From: JALXCG01 sp026991065 [NCBI: Gemmatimonadota bacterium]
GTDB taxonomy: Bacteria > GCA-2686955
Length of the DNA: 11,560 bases
Direction: 5' to 3'
Assembly: GCA_026991065.1 (NCBI GenBank)
Contig: JALXCG010000748.1
Coordinates: 1 to 11,560, forward strand
The notes under the pieces were generated by a model. That model saw nothing but the letters and a program-made list of their open reading frames with translations. It was not told the DNA's origin and ran no database searches. This document shows, piece by piece, positions 1-7,121 of the stretch (positions are counted from its first letter, which is position 1; the number at the start of each line of letters is the position of its first letter). Both the position numbers and the translations under genes were made by a program.

Positions 1-225
1 ACCGAGTGGATCCCCCGGTTCTCCATCCCCCTGCCCGACACCACCGGAACCACCGCTGCCAAAGCGGAACCGCGGGATGTCGATTTCGGGCAGGGGGATG
101 GAGATCACCTCTTTGCCCCGGCGCCCGAAAAGCTCGCCGTTGCTCATGTAGCGCTTCAGCTCTTTGCGGATGCGCCCCTTGACGATGTGCCGGAAGCGGG
201 AAACGTCTCTTTCAATTTTCGCCAC
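1..225 (-). CDS. yhbH: DUF444 family protein YhbH/YeaH, 5' part only
   Basis: The first 75 codons of a DUF444 (YeaH/YhbH) protein are visible; the rest lies beyond the left edge. The N-terminus is [20 protein letters not shown], followed by [15 protein letters not shown] and a glycine-rich run ending in [12 protein letters not shown] at about residues 56-73, a pattern I know from this family. The start is read as GTG at 223-225 because a GGAGG Shine-Dalgarno (plus-strand cctcc, 231-235) sits 5 nt upstream and no ATG fits. DUF444 proteins are of unclear biochemical function. They are genetically linked to PrkA/YeaG and usually SpoVR/YcgB in stress, stationary-phase or sporulation responses. 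The gene follows prkA by 64 bp on the same strand, so co-transcription is likely. The family call is firm; function is inferred from the module. Confidence 0.9.
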   Translation of the reverse strand, partial: MAKIERDVSRFRHIVKGRIRKELKRYMSNGELFGRRGKEVISIPLPEIDIPRFRFGSGGSGGVGQGDGEPGDPLG

Positions 226-289
226 TTGAGCCTCCCCGCCAGGTTGAGAACACTCCCGGGCCGCCCCGCCCACGAGAGCAGCGACACTC

Positions 290-2341
290 TTACTCTCCGG
301 CGGTTACATCGCCACGAGCAAAGATCGACGCCACATAGTTCAATACATCGGTCGCACAGATTTCGCAGTAGCCGTAGTTCTCGATCATGCGGGCCTTCAC
401 CACATCGATCTTTGCCTGCGTTTCGGTGTCGACCACACTGGACACCAGGCTCTTCAGCTTGATCGTGTCTTTTTGATCTTCAAAGAGCTTCAGTTCCAAA
501 GCCTTGTGCAATCGCTCATTGGTGGCATAACTGAAGGTCTTGCCCTCAATCGCCAGCGCCCCAATGTAGTTCATGATCTCACGGCGGAAATCATCTTTCA
601 GAGATTCCTGGATCCCGATTTTCTCTTCGATGCTGCGCATCAATCGCTCGTTCGGTTCCTCATCCTGATTGGTGTAGGGGTTGCGGACCCGCTCCTTCTG
701 GGTGTACGCCTTGATGTTGTCGATGTAGTTTGCGCACAATTGGCGAATCGCCTCTTCGTCGGCGCAGATCGCACGCTGCACCTCATTCTTGGCAATGTCC
801 TCATACTCCTGTTTCACCAGCGCGATCATCTCCCGGTAGTGCTTGCGGGTGTCGTCATCGGCGATCAGGCTGTGGTGGTCGAGGCCACGGTTGAGTTCAT
901 TGAGCACCATGAAGGGGTTGACGCACGCGGTGTGTTCCTCATCCACCAGGGCATTGGAGAGCTTGTCCTGGATGTAGCGGGGGCTGATCCCTTCCAGCCC
1001 CTCACGCCGCGCCTCCGCGCGCAACTCACGGATGTTGTCCTCGGTAAAGCCGGGCAGCGTCTTGCCATTGTAGAGCTTGAGCTTCTGAATCGGAGTCAGT
1101 TTGGCGTTCTTGGGTTCCTCCAGACGGGTGAGGACCGCCCACATCGCAGCCAACTCTATGGTATGCGGCGCCATGTGTTTGGAAGTGATCTCACCATAGT
1201 CCTTGCGGTAGATCTGGATCTCGTCACTCAGCCGCGTGCAATAGGGCACATCGATCTTTACCGTGCGGTCCCGCAGCGCCTCCATGAATTCATTCGCCTG
1301 TAGCTTGCGGTATTCCGGCTCGTTGGTGTGGCCGATGATCACTTCGTCAATGTCGGTCTGGGCAAATTTCTTGGGCTTGATCGAGTGTTCCTGAGAAGCC
1401 CCCAACAGGTCATAGAGGAACGCGACATCAAGCTTGAGCACTTCGATGAATTCAACGATCCCTCGGTTGGCGACATTGAACTCACCGTCGAAATTAAAAG
1501 CACGCGGATCGGAGTCGGAGCCATAGAGGGCGATTTTCGCGTAGTTAATGTCACCCGTGAGTTCAGTCGAATCCTGGTTCTTCTCATCTTTCGGCTGAAA
1601 GGTTCCGATTCCCACGCGGTCCTGCTCGGCCAGCAGCAGGCGCTGCACGCGCACATGCTCCATCGCCTTCTTCCAGTCGCCGGCATAGCGGGTCAGGAGT
1701 TCGCGCAGTGTGAAACGGCAGTAGGGGCATAGTTCCCCCTCCACCAACACCGGCCGGCCGGGGCGGGGCTCCGGGATCAGACGATCCAGAGCGGAAGCGC
1801 GCAACGAAGAGGGGATGAGGCGAAAGGGCTCCTCGTGCATCGGGCAGGGGTGTTCCTCCTCCCCCTGCTCTCCGGGCAACACCCATGAGAATGTGTAGAG
1901 CACCCCCTCATCGGTGCGGCAGTAGTGTTCGAGGCCGCGCTTGAGCAAGCGCACGATGGTGCTTTTCGACGACCCCACCGGGCCGTGGAGAAGCAACACA
2001 CGGCGTTCCGTTCCATAGCGATGCGCGGCGGAGCGAAACACATTCACCAGCGTCATGAGTGCTCGATCGAGCCCATAGATCGCGTCGCGCCCGCCACCGA
2101 GCGGATCGGAGAAGAACTTGTAGCGGATGATCTTCTCTTTGTTCTCGGTGTACTCCTCCGAGCCAAAACTGAGAATCATGTCGTAGACGCGCTCAAACGC
2201 ACTTCTCAGCACAGCCGGATTGGCGGCGACGATATCGAGATAGTCCTGAAACGACCCTTCCCAATGGAGCGAGCGGTAGGTATCCGGGTTCTGATTCTGC
2301 TGAACCAGTTCCAACAGATCAATCGAAGGAGTTGCGGCCAT
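290..2341 (-). CDS. prkA: Serine protein kinase PrkA (YeaG family, AAA+ domain)
   Basis: This encodes a 683-residue PrkA/YeaG protein, slightly longer than the E. coli and Bacillus proteins (about 630-645). The N-terminal two thirds form an AAA+ module: Walker [10 protein letters not shown] at residues 120-128, a Walker B-like NRGIVEFIE around 292-300, and [10 protein letters not shown] at 337-346. The C-terminal third (from about 480) is the helical PrkA C-domain. Family members are cytoplasmic and phosphorylate proteins on serine, or act as AAA+ proteases according to some Bacillus work; the targets here are unknown. Residues CPMH (166-169) and CPYC (205-208) could form a metal site (inference). 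The frame stays open another 69 codons upstream, but ATG at 2341 is chosen because it has a GAGGA ribosome site 7 nt before it and the family-like sequence begins there. The gene lies between a glutamate-cysteine ligase (234 bp upstream) and yhbH (64 bp downstream), all on one strand. Confidence 0.95.
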   Translation of the reverse strand: MAATPSIDLLELVQQNQNPDTYRSLHWEGSFQDYLDIVAANPAVLRSAFERVYDMILSFGSEEYTENKEKIIRYKFFSDPLGGGRDAIYGLDRALMTLVNVFRSAAHRYGTERRVLLLHGPVGSSKSTIVRLLKRGLEHYCRTDEGVLYTFSWVLPGEQGEEEHPCPMHEEPFRLIPSSLRASALDRLIPEPRPGRPVLVEGELCPYCRFTLRELLTRYAGDWKKAMEHVRVQRLLLAEQDRVGIGTFQPKDEKNQDSTELTGDINYAKIALYGSDSDPRAFNFDGEFNVANRGIVEFIEVLKLDVAFLYDLLGASQEHSIKPKKFAQTDIDEVIIGHTNEPEYRKLQANEFMEALRDRTVKIDVPYCTRLSDEIQIYRKDYGEITSKHMAPHTIELAAMWAVLTRLEEPKNAKLTPIQKLKLYNGKTLPGFTEDNIRELRAEARREGLEGISPRYIQDKLSNALVDEEHTACVNPFMVLNELNRGLDHHSLIADDDTRKHYREMIALVKQEYEDIAKNEVQRAICADEEAIRQLCANYIDNIKAYTQKERVRNPYTNQDEEPNERLMRSIEEKIGIQESLKDDFRREIMNYIGALAIEGKTFSYATNERLHKALELKLFEDQKDTIKLKSLVSSVVDTETQAKIDVVKARMIENYGYCEICATDVLNYVASIFARGDVTAGE

Positions 2342-2348
2342 CTTTCCA

Positions 2349-2353
2349 TCCTC
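2349..2353 (-). promoter_or_regulatory. Ribosome binding site of prkA
   Basis: The minus strand reads GAGGA 7 nt before the ATG at 2341. This site decides the prkA start against the longer open frame, which would begin at 2548 and add 69 residues without family resemblance. Confidence 0.7.
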
Positions 2354-2575
2354 TTCCGACGAGATGCCCGACCCCGGAATCGTTGACAAGTTCAACCAGG
2401 CAACCGCGACGGGCGGGACGCACGGCACGAGGTAATTCCGGGCTCTGTCGAGAGTTTTCGACCTCGCCACGAAATCCGCCAGCGTATTCAGCGCGCGACC
2501 GGGAGATCGCGCCGCCGATACTCCCCAATCTCGGCCGCCGGGCAGCATTGCGCCAGTAGCCCGTTGAGCCGGGTC

Positions 2576-3943
2576 CTAGAACCGTTGCGCCCGTACCAGG
2601 CAGGCGGGGTCGTGATTCCACTCCCCGTGCCAGCGCTCCAGCAAGGCTTGCGCCGGAACCAGACCGCGCTCCTTCACCAGTTCGATGATCGGCTCCAGGT
2701 AAACACTCTCGTCCCGCCCCTGGGAATCCAGCCGATGCCGAATTCGCAATCCCGCGGCGGCAATATCGATCAGTTCCGGCAATAGATCTCCGAGACGGTG
2801 ACCGCCGGCGCGTGCGTTCGGGCCCAGTCGCGCGGCGTCCACCAACAACTGATCAACTTCCGAAACTGATATCGGTGCAACAAGATCGAGCAGTGCTGCG
2901 CGCGCGTCGGCAGTGTAGAGAACACCGCAAGTGATGGCGATCACGGCCGGTGCCAGGGATGGAGACTGCGCATCGGTCGCCCGCACTTCGATCGGGCCGT
3001 GCAAACGTACTTCGGGAAAGACCGTGGACTTGTGCAGCTCCCAATCCGCGAGGGTCGCGCGCTCTCCCTGATAACCCTGCTCCATGTACTGGCGAAACGT
3101 GAGATGCGTCATTCGCACATAGGCCCCGTCGCGAACGGTAAAAAACATCGGGATGTCGAGCAGATACTCGGCGTAGTCGCGAAACGTGAACCCCGGCTCG
3201 AACGCCTTGCGGACAAAACCGCAACGGTCATTGTCGGTATCGCGCCAGACCAGACTGCGGGTGCTGAGCGCCCCGCTCTCTTTGCCCCGGGAGAGTGGAG
3301 AGTTGGCAAAGAGGGCGACCAGAAGAGGAGTCATCCATGACGCCACGCGCATCTTCTCCGCCATGTCGGCCTCGGAGGAGAAATCGAGATTGGTCTGAAT
3401 TGTTGCCGTCTGCTTCATCATGCGATGCGCGGATTTGCCTTTGGTCCCCAGATAGGGGCGCATGATCTTATAACGCGGTTTCATCGCCCAGGGAATCTCG
3501 TCCAGCGCACTGAACGGGTGGAAGCCCAATCCGGCCCAGGCGATCCCGGTGTGCCGCGTCCCCTCCTCGAGCAGCTTCTGCTCCTCCTCCATCTGCCGTA
3601 CGGCCGCGTGCACATCGCCCACAATCGCGCCGCTGAGTTCGAGTTGCCCCCCCGGTTCCAGAGTCAACGTTCCAAGCTGATCAGGATGAACGTAGCGCGA
3701 ATCACCGCCACCGATCTTCTCCTTCTTCCAGCCCACACACTCAAGCCCCCGCAACGCATCGGCAACGCCGAAGGGAGCATTGTAGCCGCGCACTCTGCCG
3801 CTGACCGGGTCCAACGGCAGGCGCTCGAACTCCACCCCGAGCCCCCACTCGGCTTCCGGTCGTTCGTAAGCACGGAAGCTCGGCAAAAGGTCATCAATCG
3901 ATGCGGCGTACCGCTCTTCTTTTCGGCGCATCTCTGCGCTCAT
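2576..3943 (-). CDS. gshA: Glutamate-cysteine ligase, GCS2/plant-type
   Basis: This 455-residue protein matches the plant/alphaproteobacterial class of glutamate-cysteine ligase in length and motifs. The enzyme joins glutamate and cysteine using ATP, the first step of glutathione synthesis, in the cytoplasm. Visible motifs are WGLGVEFE (33-40), TLEPGGQLELS (94-104), the signature MMKQTATIQTNLDFSSEADM (175-194), WRDTDNDRCGF (233-243) and EVRATDA (319-325). The start at 3943 has GGAG (plus-strand 3950-3953) 6 nt upstream; Met5 is a weaker alternative. No glutathione synthetase (gshB) is visible in the window. It is the first gene of a same-strand run leading to prkA and yhbH, but the 234-bp gap to prkA leaves room for a separate promoter. 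Another gamma-glutamyl ligase of the same fold (EgtA-like) is possible but fits less well. Confidence 0.88.
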   Translation of the reverse strand: MSAEMRRKEERYAASIDDLLPSFRAYERPEAEWGLGVEFERLPLDPVSGRVRGYNAPFGVADALRGLECVGWKKEKIGGGDSRYVHPDQLGTLTLEPGGQLELSGAIVGDVHAAVRQMEEEQKLLEEGTRHTGIAWAGLGFHPFSALDEIPWAMKPRYKIMRPYLGTKGKSAHRMMKQTATIQTNLDFSSEADMAEKMRVASWMTPLLVALFANSPLSRGKESGALSTRSLVWRDTDNDRCGFVRKAFEPGFTFRDYAEYLLDIPMFFTVRDGAYVRMTHLTFRQYMEQGYQGERATLADWELHKSTVFPEVRLHGPIEVRATDAQSPSLAPAVIAITCGVLYTADARAALLDLVAPISVSEVDQLLVDAARLGPNARAGGHRLGDLLPELIDIAAAGLRIRHRLDSQGRDESVYLEPIIELVKERGLVPAQALLERWHGEWNHDPACLVRAQRF

Positions 3944-4137
3944 GCTCTACTCCGCTCCATGGCCAAGATCGGCCGAACATACACGCTTTCCAGTGACCCG
4001 AAGAGCCCCGGCGCAGCGTGATCTCTTGCCTGGATTCAACATCTGCCCGATCAAGATTTCACCCGGCGGCAAGATCGGGAGCGTAAACGATAAATATTAC
4101 CACAGACGACTGCTCTTCCTCGGGCTATGATCGCCCC
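3944..4137. promoter_or_regulatory. Divergent promoter region between gshA and mazG
   Basis: This 194-bp spacer separates divergently transcribed genes, so it should hold promoters for both. The only A+T-rich island is at 4089-4099. On the minus strand it reads TAATAT (plus 4094-4099) preceded by TGG, resembling an extended -10 element for gshA. On the plus strand TATTAC (4095-4100) could serve mazG. No convincing -35 elements are seen. Two weak inverted repeats lie nearby: cccgatc/gatcggg (4046-4052 and 4073-4079) and tcttgcc/ggcaaga (4024-4030 and 4068-4074). They share bases 4073-4074, so both stems could not form in full at once; they may be operators or chance. Confidence 0.35.
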
Positions 4138-4953
4138 ATGTCCACAACGATCGAAGAGCTTCAGCTCATCATGCAACAGCTGCTCGGCCCGGACGGTTGC
4201 CCCTGGGACCGCGCACAGACCCTCCACTCTCTACGTCACCATACCATTGAAGAGGCCTATGAACTGTGCGCCGCAGTTGAAGAAGGTGAGCGCAACGCCA
4301 TTGTCGATGAACTGGGTGACCTGCTCTTCCACATTGTTTTCTACTGCGCAATCGCTGAGGAGTTCGAGTTTGGGGATGTAATCGAGGCGATCAGCGCCAA
4401 GTTGATTCGCCGGCACCCCCATGTCTTCGCCGATGGTGACGCCCGCACGCGCGCCGAGGTTGCTCTGCGTTGGGACGCGATCAAACGTGAAGAGCGGAGG
4501 GCCTCCGGGGTTGCCGTGGATTCGATTCTGGATGGTGTGGGTCGTGCTTTGCCCGCCCTCATTCGCAGCCGCAAGCTCTCCGGGCGCGCCGCCAGAGTCG
4601 GCTTTGATTGGCCGGACGTCAAGGGAGCGCTGCGCAAGGTTCACGAGGAGTTGGCGGAATTGGAGGCAGCGATCGCTGCCCTGAGCGACTCCCCGACCGA
4701 GCAGGAGAAGGCCCACTGCGAAGCGGAACTTGGCGACCTCCTGCTTGCCGTCGCCAACAGCGGCAGACACCTGGGGATCGACCCGGAAACCGCGCTCAAC
4801 GGCGCCAATCGGCGCTTCGAGAAGCGATTCCGAGAGATCGAGAAGCGCCTCGCCGCCGCCGGCAAGACTCCGGCCGAAACCTCCCTGGAAGAGTTGGACG
4901 CGCTCTGGGAAGAGGTCAAGCAGGAGCTTCGATCCGCGGCAGACAAACCGTAA
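4138..4953 (+). CDS. mazG: Nucleoside triphosphate pyrophosphohydrolase MazG
   Basis: This 271-residue protein is a full two-domain MazG, close to the E. coli length of 263. It hydrolyses (d)NTPs to the monophosphate plus pyrophosphate in the cytoplasm, a house-cleaning role also linked in E. coli to the stringent and starvation response. The N-terminal domain has GCPWDRAQT (20-28) and the EExxE...ExxD metal motif (E38, E39, E42, E58, D61). The second domain repeats it (E170, E171, E174, E197, D200), so both halves retain the metal ligands. The ATG at 4138 has no clear Shine-Dalgarno, but the first residues already look like the family. Its 3' end overlaps the convergent histidine kinase gene by 38 bp. 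Confidence 0.95.
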   Translation: MSTTIEELQLIMQQLLGPDGCPWDRAQTLHSLRHHTIEEAYELCAAVEEGERNAIVDELGDLLFHIVFYCAIAEEFEFGDVIEAISAKLIRRHPHVFADGDARTRAEVALRWDAIKREERRASGVAVDSILDGVGRALPALIRSRKLSGRAARVGFDWPDVKGALRKVHEELAELEAAIAALSDSPTEQEKAHCEAELGDLLLAVANSGRHLGIDPETALNGANRRFEKRFREIEKRLAAAGKTPAETSLEELDALWEEVKQELRSAADKP

Positions 4954-6418
4954 AACAGGCACCTCCCAGTCCGGACGAACGGCCCACTTGGAGTTGCCCT
5001 CCGTGGTATTCTACGATCCGGCGGGCCAGCGAGAGCCCCAGGCCGGTTCCCTGCTTCCTCGTGGTATAGAAGGGCTCAAAAATTCGCTCGCGCAGTTCGT
5101 CGGGAATGCCGGGACCATCATCTTCGACCGCTATGCAGACGCGCGCACGCCCATCGCTCCTCACTGTAACTCGAACAGTACCACCGGGTTGATCCGATTC
5201 GCTCACCGAATGAATCGCATTCTGAATCAAGTTCAGCAGAACCTGCTCCAGGCGATCGACCTCGGCATGAACCCAGGCTGCCTGATCGCCGTCCACCACA
5301 ACTTCGAGTTCCACCCCAAGAGAGCGCGCGGTGGGCCGTGAAAACGCCGCGGTACGGCGCGCCAAAAGCCCCATATCGGTTTCAGCGCGGGTCTCGGCAC
5401 GCGGAGGACGAGCGTAGGCAAGCAGGTCATCCAGTTCCCGATTGACCCGGTCAAGTTGGTGCTGTGCCTGCTGAATCACCTCCTGATCAGGGTGGTCAGC
5501 AGGAAGATCCCGGGCCAGCGTGTCCAACGCGATGGAGATCCCCGACATCGGATTGCGCAGTTCATGGGCCAGCACTGAAGCCAATGTGTTCAGCGAGAGC
5601 GCCCGGTTGGCAGCCACATGTTCACCGACGTGCGCATGTTCCACCGCCCGGCGCGCGGCCGAAAGCCGGTCCGACATGGCATTAAAAGCGACCGCCACGC
5701 GTCTGAGTTCGGGCACTCCGCGACGCGCGTCCACGTGGACATCCGCCAGCCCCACTTCCACTGCGGTAAGCGCTTCACGCAGGCGGTCGATGGGCTGAAT
5801 CACCCAGGTGCGGGCCACCACATAGAGGAGGATCGACACCAGCAACGCAGCCGCCGCCGTGGCCGCGATCATGACGCCGGCCTGGCCACGAACAAAATCC
5901 CATGCGGTCGCCAGTGAAACATCCATCGCCAGATAGCCCAGCGGCCCGGGTTCACCTTCGTGGCAAGAAACACACGCGGCGCCATTGTGCAGAGCCCTGA
6001 TCGTGACGAAGCCTCTGCCCTCTCCGGCCTGCCGGCCGATCGCACGATCGGTCCCCCGGGCCTCGCGCACCAACTCCCGATAGATCGGCGGCAGTGTATC
6101 GCCGACTGCCCCATCGCCGGCTGGAGCGCGAATTATTCGGGCATCTCCATCGATCAGGAGAAGACGCCGGGTAGGACCGGTCCGCGCGCCTTCACTGAGA
6201 ATCTGGTCCAATTCCGCCAGCGGATCATCGGGAGAGCGCGCCATGGTGCGCTCAATCTGCAAAGCCAGCAGATCAACACCAATCGCCGAGGCCCCGCCCA
6301 TAACTTCCAAGAACTTATCGCGCTGCGAAAGAACCAGCAGGTAGCTCACCGTGCCCAGGACGGACAAGAGAACGGCTGCCACCAAGAGCGCGAATCGATT
6401 GCCTAGCGAAATCCTCAA
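4916..6418 (-). CDS. Membrane sensor histidine kinase with CxxCH haem motif in the sensor domain
   Basis: Read from TTG at 6418, this is a 500-residue kinase. Order of parts: membrane segment (about 9-31), extracytoplasmic sensor (about 32-178), second membrane segment (180-203), HAMP-like linker (204-256), HisKA with phospho-acceptor H285 in AHELRNP, and HATPase with N-box around N396-N400, DDGPGIP (433-439), FEPFYTTR (447-454) and GTGLGLSLA (457-465). Near the end of the sensor, CVSCH (149-153) is a c-type haem attachment motif, followed by GYLAMDVSLA, as in DUF3365/Tll0287-like sensor domains. Haem-dependent sensing of redox state or a gas is inferred. The frame is open to 6592, but the extra N-terminus has no family look. 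TTG at 6418 has GAGG 9 nt upstream; GTG at 6436 is an alternative. No response regulator is adjacent, so it is probably an orphan kinase. It is divergent from rho. Confidence 0.88.
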   Translation of the reverse strand: MRISLGNRFALLVAAVLLSVLGTVSYLLVLSQRDKFLEVMGGASAIGVDLLALQIERTMARSPDDPLAELDQILSEGARTGPTRRLLLIDGDARIIRAPAGDGAVGDTLPPIYRELVREARGTDRAIGRQAGEGRGFVTIRALHNGAACVSCHEGEPGPLGYLAMDVSLATAWDFVRGQAGVMIAATAAAALLVSILLYVVARTWVIQPIDRLREALTAVEVGLADVHVDARRGVPELRRVAVAFNAMSDRLSAARRAVEHAHVGEHVAANRALSLNTLASVLAHELRNPMSGISIALDTLARDLPADHPDQEVIQQAQHQLDRVNRELDDLLAYARPPRAETRAETDMGLLARRTAAFSRPTARSLGVELEVVVDGDQAAWVHAEVDRLEQVLLNLIQNAIHSVSESDQPGGTVRVTVRSDGRARVCIAVEDDGPGIPDELRERIFEPFYTTRKQGTGLGLSLARRIVEYHGGQLQVGRSSGLGGACFTVCLPRIEAPA

Positions 6419-6491
6419 TGCACCATTCCTCAACACGCCAAGAGCGGTACCGACGGCTGCCGCCGGACACAAGTTCACCGACCAGGAGTGG

Positions 6492-6497
6492 ATTCTA
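6492..6497 (-). promoter_or_regulatory. Possible -10 element for the histidine kinase gene
   Basis: The minus strand reads TAGAAT, matching 5 of 6 consensus -10 bases, about 75 bp upstream of the proposed TTG start. The -35 region at normal spacing (TGGTAC) is poor, so an activator or another promoter may be needed. Confidence 0.25.
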
Positions 6498-6570
6498 GGC
6501 GAACGAAGATGCTCGTACCACGAATTTCTCCCCGGATCCCCGCACACTGCGGCAGCAGCAAGAGTGCAAA

Positions 6571-6585
6571 GGCAGCCGGGCTGCC
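6571..6585. repeat. Perfect 15-bp palindrome upstream of the kinase gene
   Basis: Two 7-bp arms, GGCAGCC and GGCTGCC, flank a single central G. The palindrome lies about 150 bp upstream of the kinase start and about 64 bp before the rho -35 element, in the divergent intergenic region. It could be an operator for a dimeric regulator or a short hairpin. There is no T-run after it on either strand, so it is unlikely to be an intrinsic terminator. Confidence 0.45.
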
Positions 6586-6648
6586 ACCTCATTGGTCTGA
6601 ATTCGCGCGGAAAGCGCGGAGAAACGCAAGCTTAACCACGGATCCGGG

Positions 6649-6676
6649 TTGACAGCCCCCCGTAGTCCCGTGATAT
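6649..6676 (+). promoter_or_regulatory. Candidate sigma70-type promoter for rho
   Basis: A perfect -35 hexamer TTGACA (6649-6654) is followed after 16 bp by TGATAT (6671-6676), which matches only 3 of 6 -10 bases. The position in the divergent spacer and the plus-strand direction fit rho. If used, transcription would begin near 6683 and give a leader of about 440 nt. Confidence 0.4.
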
Positions 6677-6803
6677 CCCATGGGGGATGGTGATTGGGTT
6701 CATTCGCTCATGGCCGCTAAGGCCGCTTGAATCCAACGCGACTTGTGGCATCATCGCCGGTGCAGTTGTCAGCGTTCCGTGCCTCTGTGACTTTGGCGGA
6801 AGC

Positions 6804-6819
6804 GGGTTTCCTCCGCAGC
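6804..6819 (+). repeat. 16-nt direct repeat, copy 1 (rho leader)
   Basis: The sequence gggtttcctccgcagc occurs here and again, exactly and in the same orientation, at 7475-7490 inside rho, where it encodes GFLRS of the RNA-binding domain. Here it lies in the untranslated leader. Confidence 0.6.
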
Positions 6820-7106
6820 GATCAAAAAGGTGCTGCGCCAGGGATTTCAATCTCCGCCCCCAGTTCAGTTTCGAGATTAACGCGTGAACTCCGCAAGCAA
6901 GTGAGCGATCTGTTGGCGACGCGGTGTTCAAGACCGGCGCGGAACAACGCGAAAGTTATGCGCAACACGCTCCCGGCGGAGCCATGGCAGCGTCTCCTCA
7001 CGGCGTGGCCGTTCCCGTGGTTTCATCTTCGCCGGAGCAGCCGCTTCCACAGACGCCCGGTACAACCGGCAGCGTGTCACCCCAGCAACCGTGCGATCTC
7101 CATTTC

Positions 7107-7111
7107 AGGAG
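7107..7111 (+). promoter_or_regulatory. Ribosome binding site of rho
   Basis: AGGAG lies 10 nt before the ATG at 7122. The spacing is slightly long, but it is the only good site near any in-frame start and so sets the rho start at 7122 rather than at GTG 6924. Confidence 0.6.
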
Positions 7112-7121
7112 CCCCTTCTCA

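Larger units (their letters stand above)
6683..7121 (+). promoter_or_regulatory. Long 5' leader of rho, C-rich towards its end
   Basis: About 440 nt separate the candidate promoter from the chosen rho start, with no recognisable gene. The last 100 nt (7021-7120) contain about 40 C against 22 G, and pyrimidine-C steps recur, which is the composition preferred by Rho itself. In E. coli, rho is autoregulated by Rho-dependent termination in its leader, so a similar loop is a reasonable inference. The rho frame is open back to a GTG at 6924, but that GTG lacks a ribosome site and the extension (residues such as GTTGSVSPQQPC) looks non-coding. A short frame from 6687 (66 codons) could be a leader peptide, without further support. 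Confidence 0.4.

Noticed and set aside
473-1303. 276-codon open frame on the plus strand
   Set aside because: It lies wholly antisense to prkA, whose protein has clear family motifs. The frame stays open because of G+C-rich codon bias, and its product resembles nothing.
2342-2548. In-frame 69-codon N-terminal extension of prkA
   Set aside because: The sequence does not look like the family, and ATG 2341 has a good ribosome site. It is treated as the intergenic spacer after gshA.
3425-4021. 198-codon open frame on the plus strand
   Set aside because: Mostly antisense to gshA, with composition typical of a shadow frame and no recognisable motif.
4231-4962. 243-codon open frame on the minus strand
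   Set aside because: Antisense to mazG, which has both metal motifs. The predicted peptide has no family features or ribosome site.
6419-6592. In-frame 58-codon N-terminal extension of the histidine kinase
   Set aside because: It is low in family character, would place residues ahead of the natural first membrane segment, and contains the likely promoter and the palindrome is adjacent. A TTG start at 6418 fits better.
6924-7121. In-frame 66-codon extension of rho from a GTG
   Set aside because: No ribosome site precedes the GTG and the sequence is not Rho-like. AGGAG before ATG 7122 supports the shorter form.
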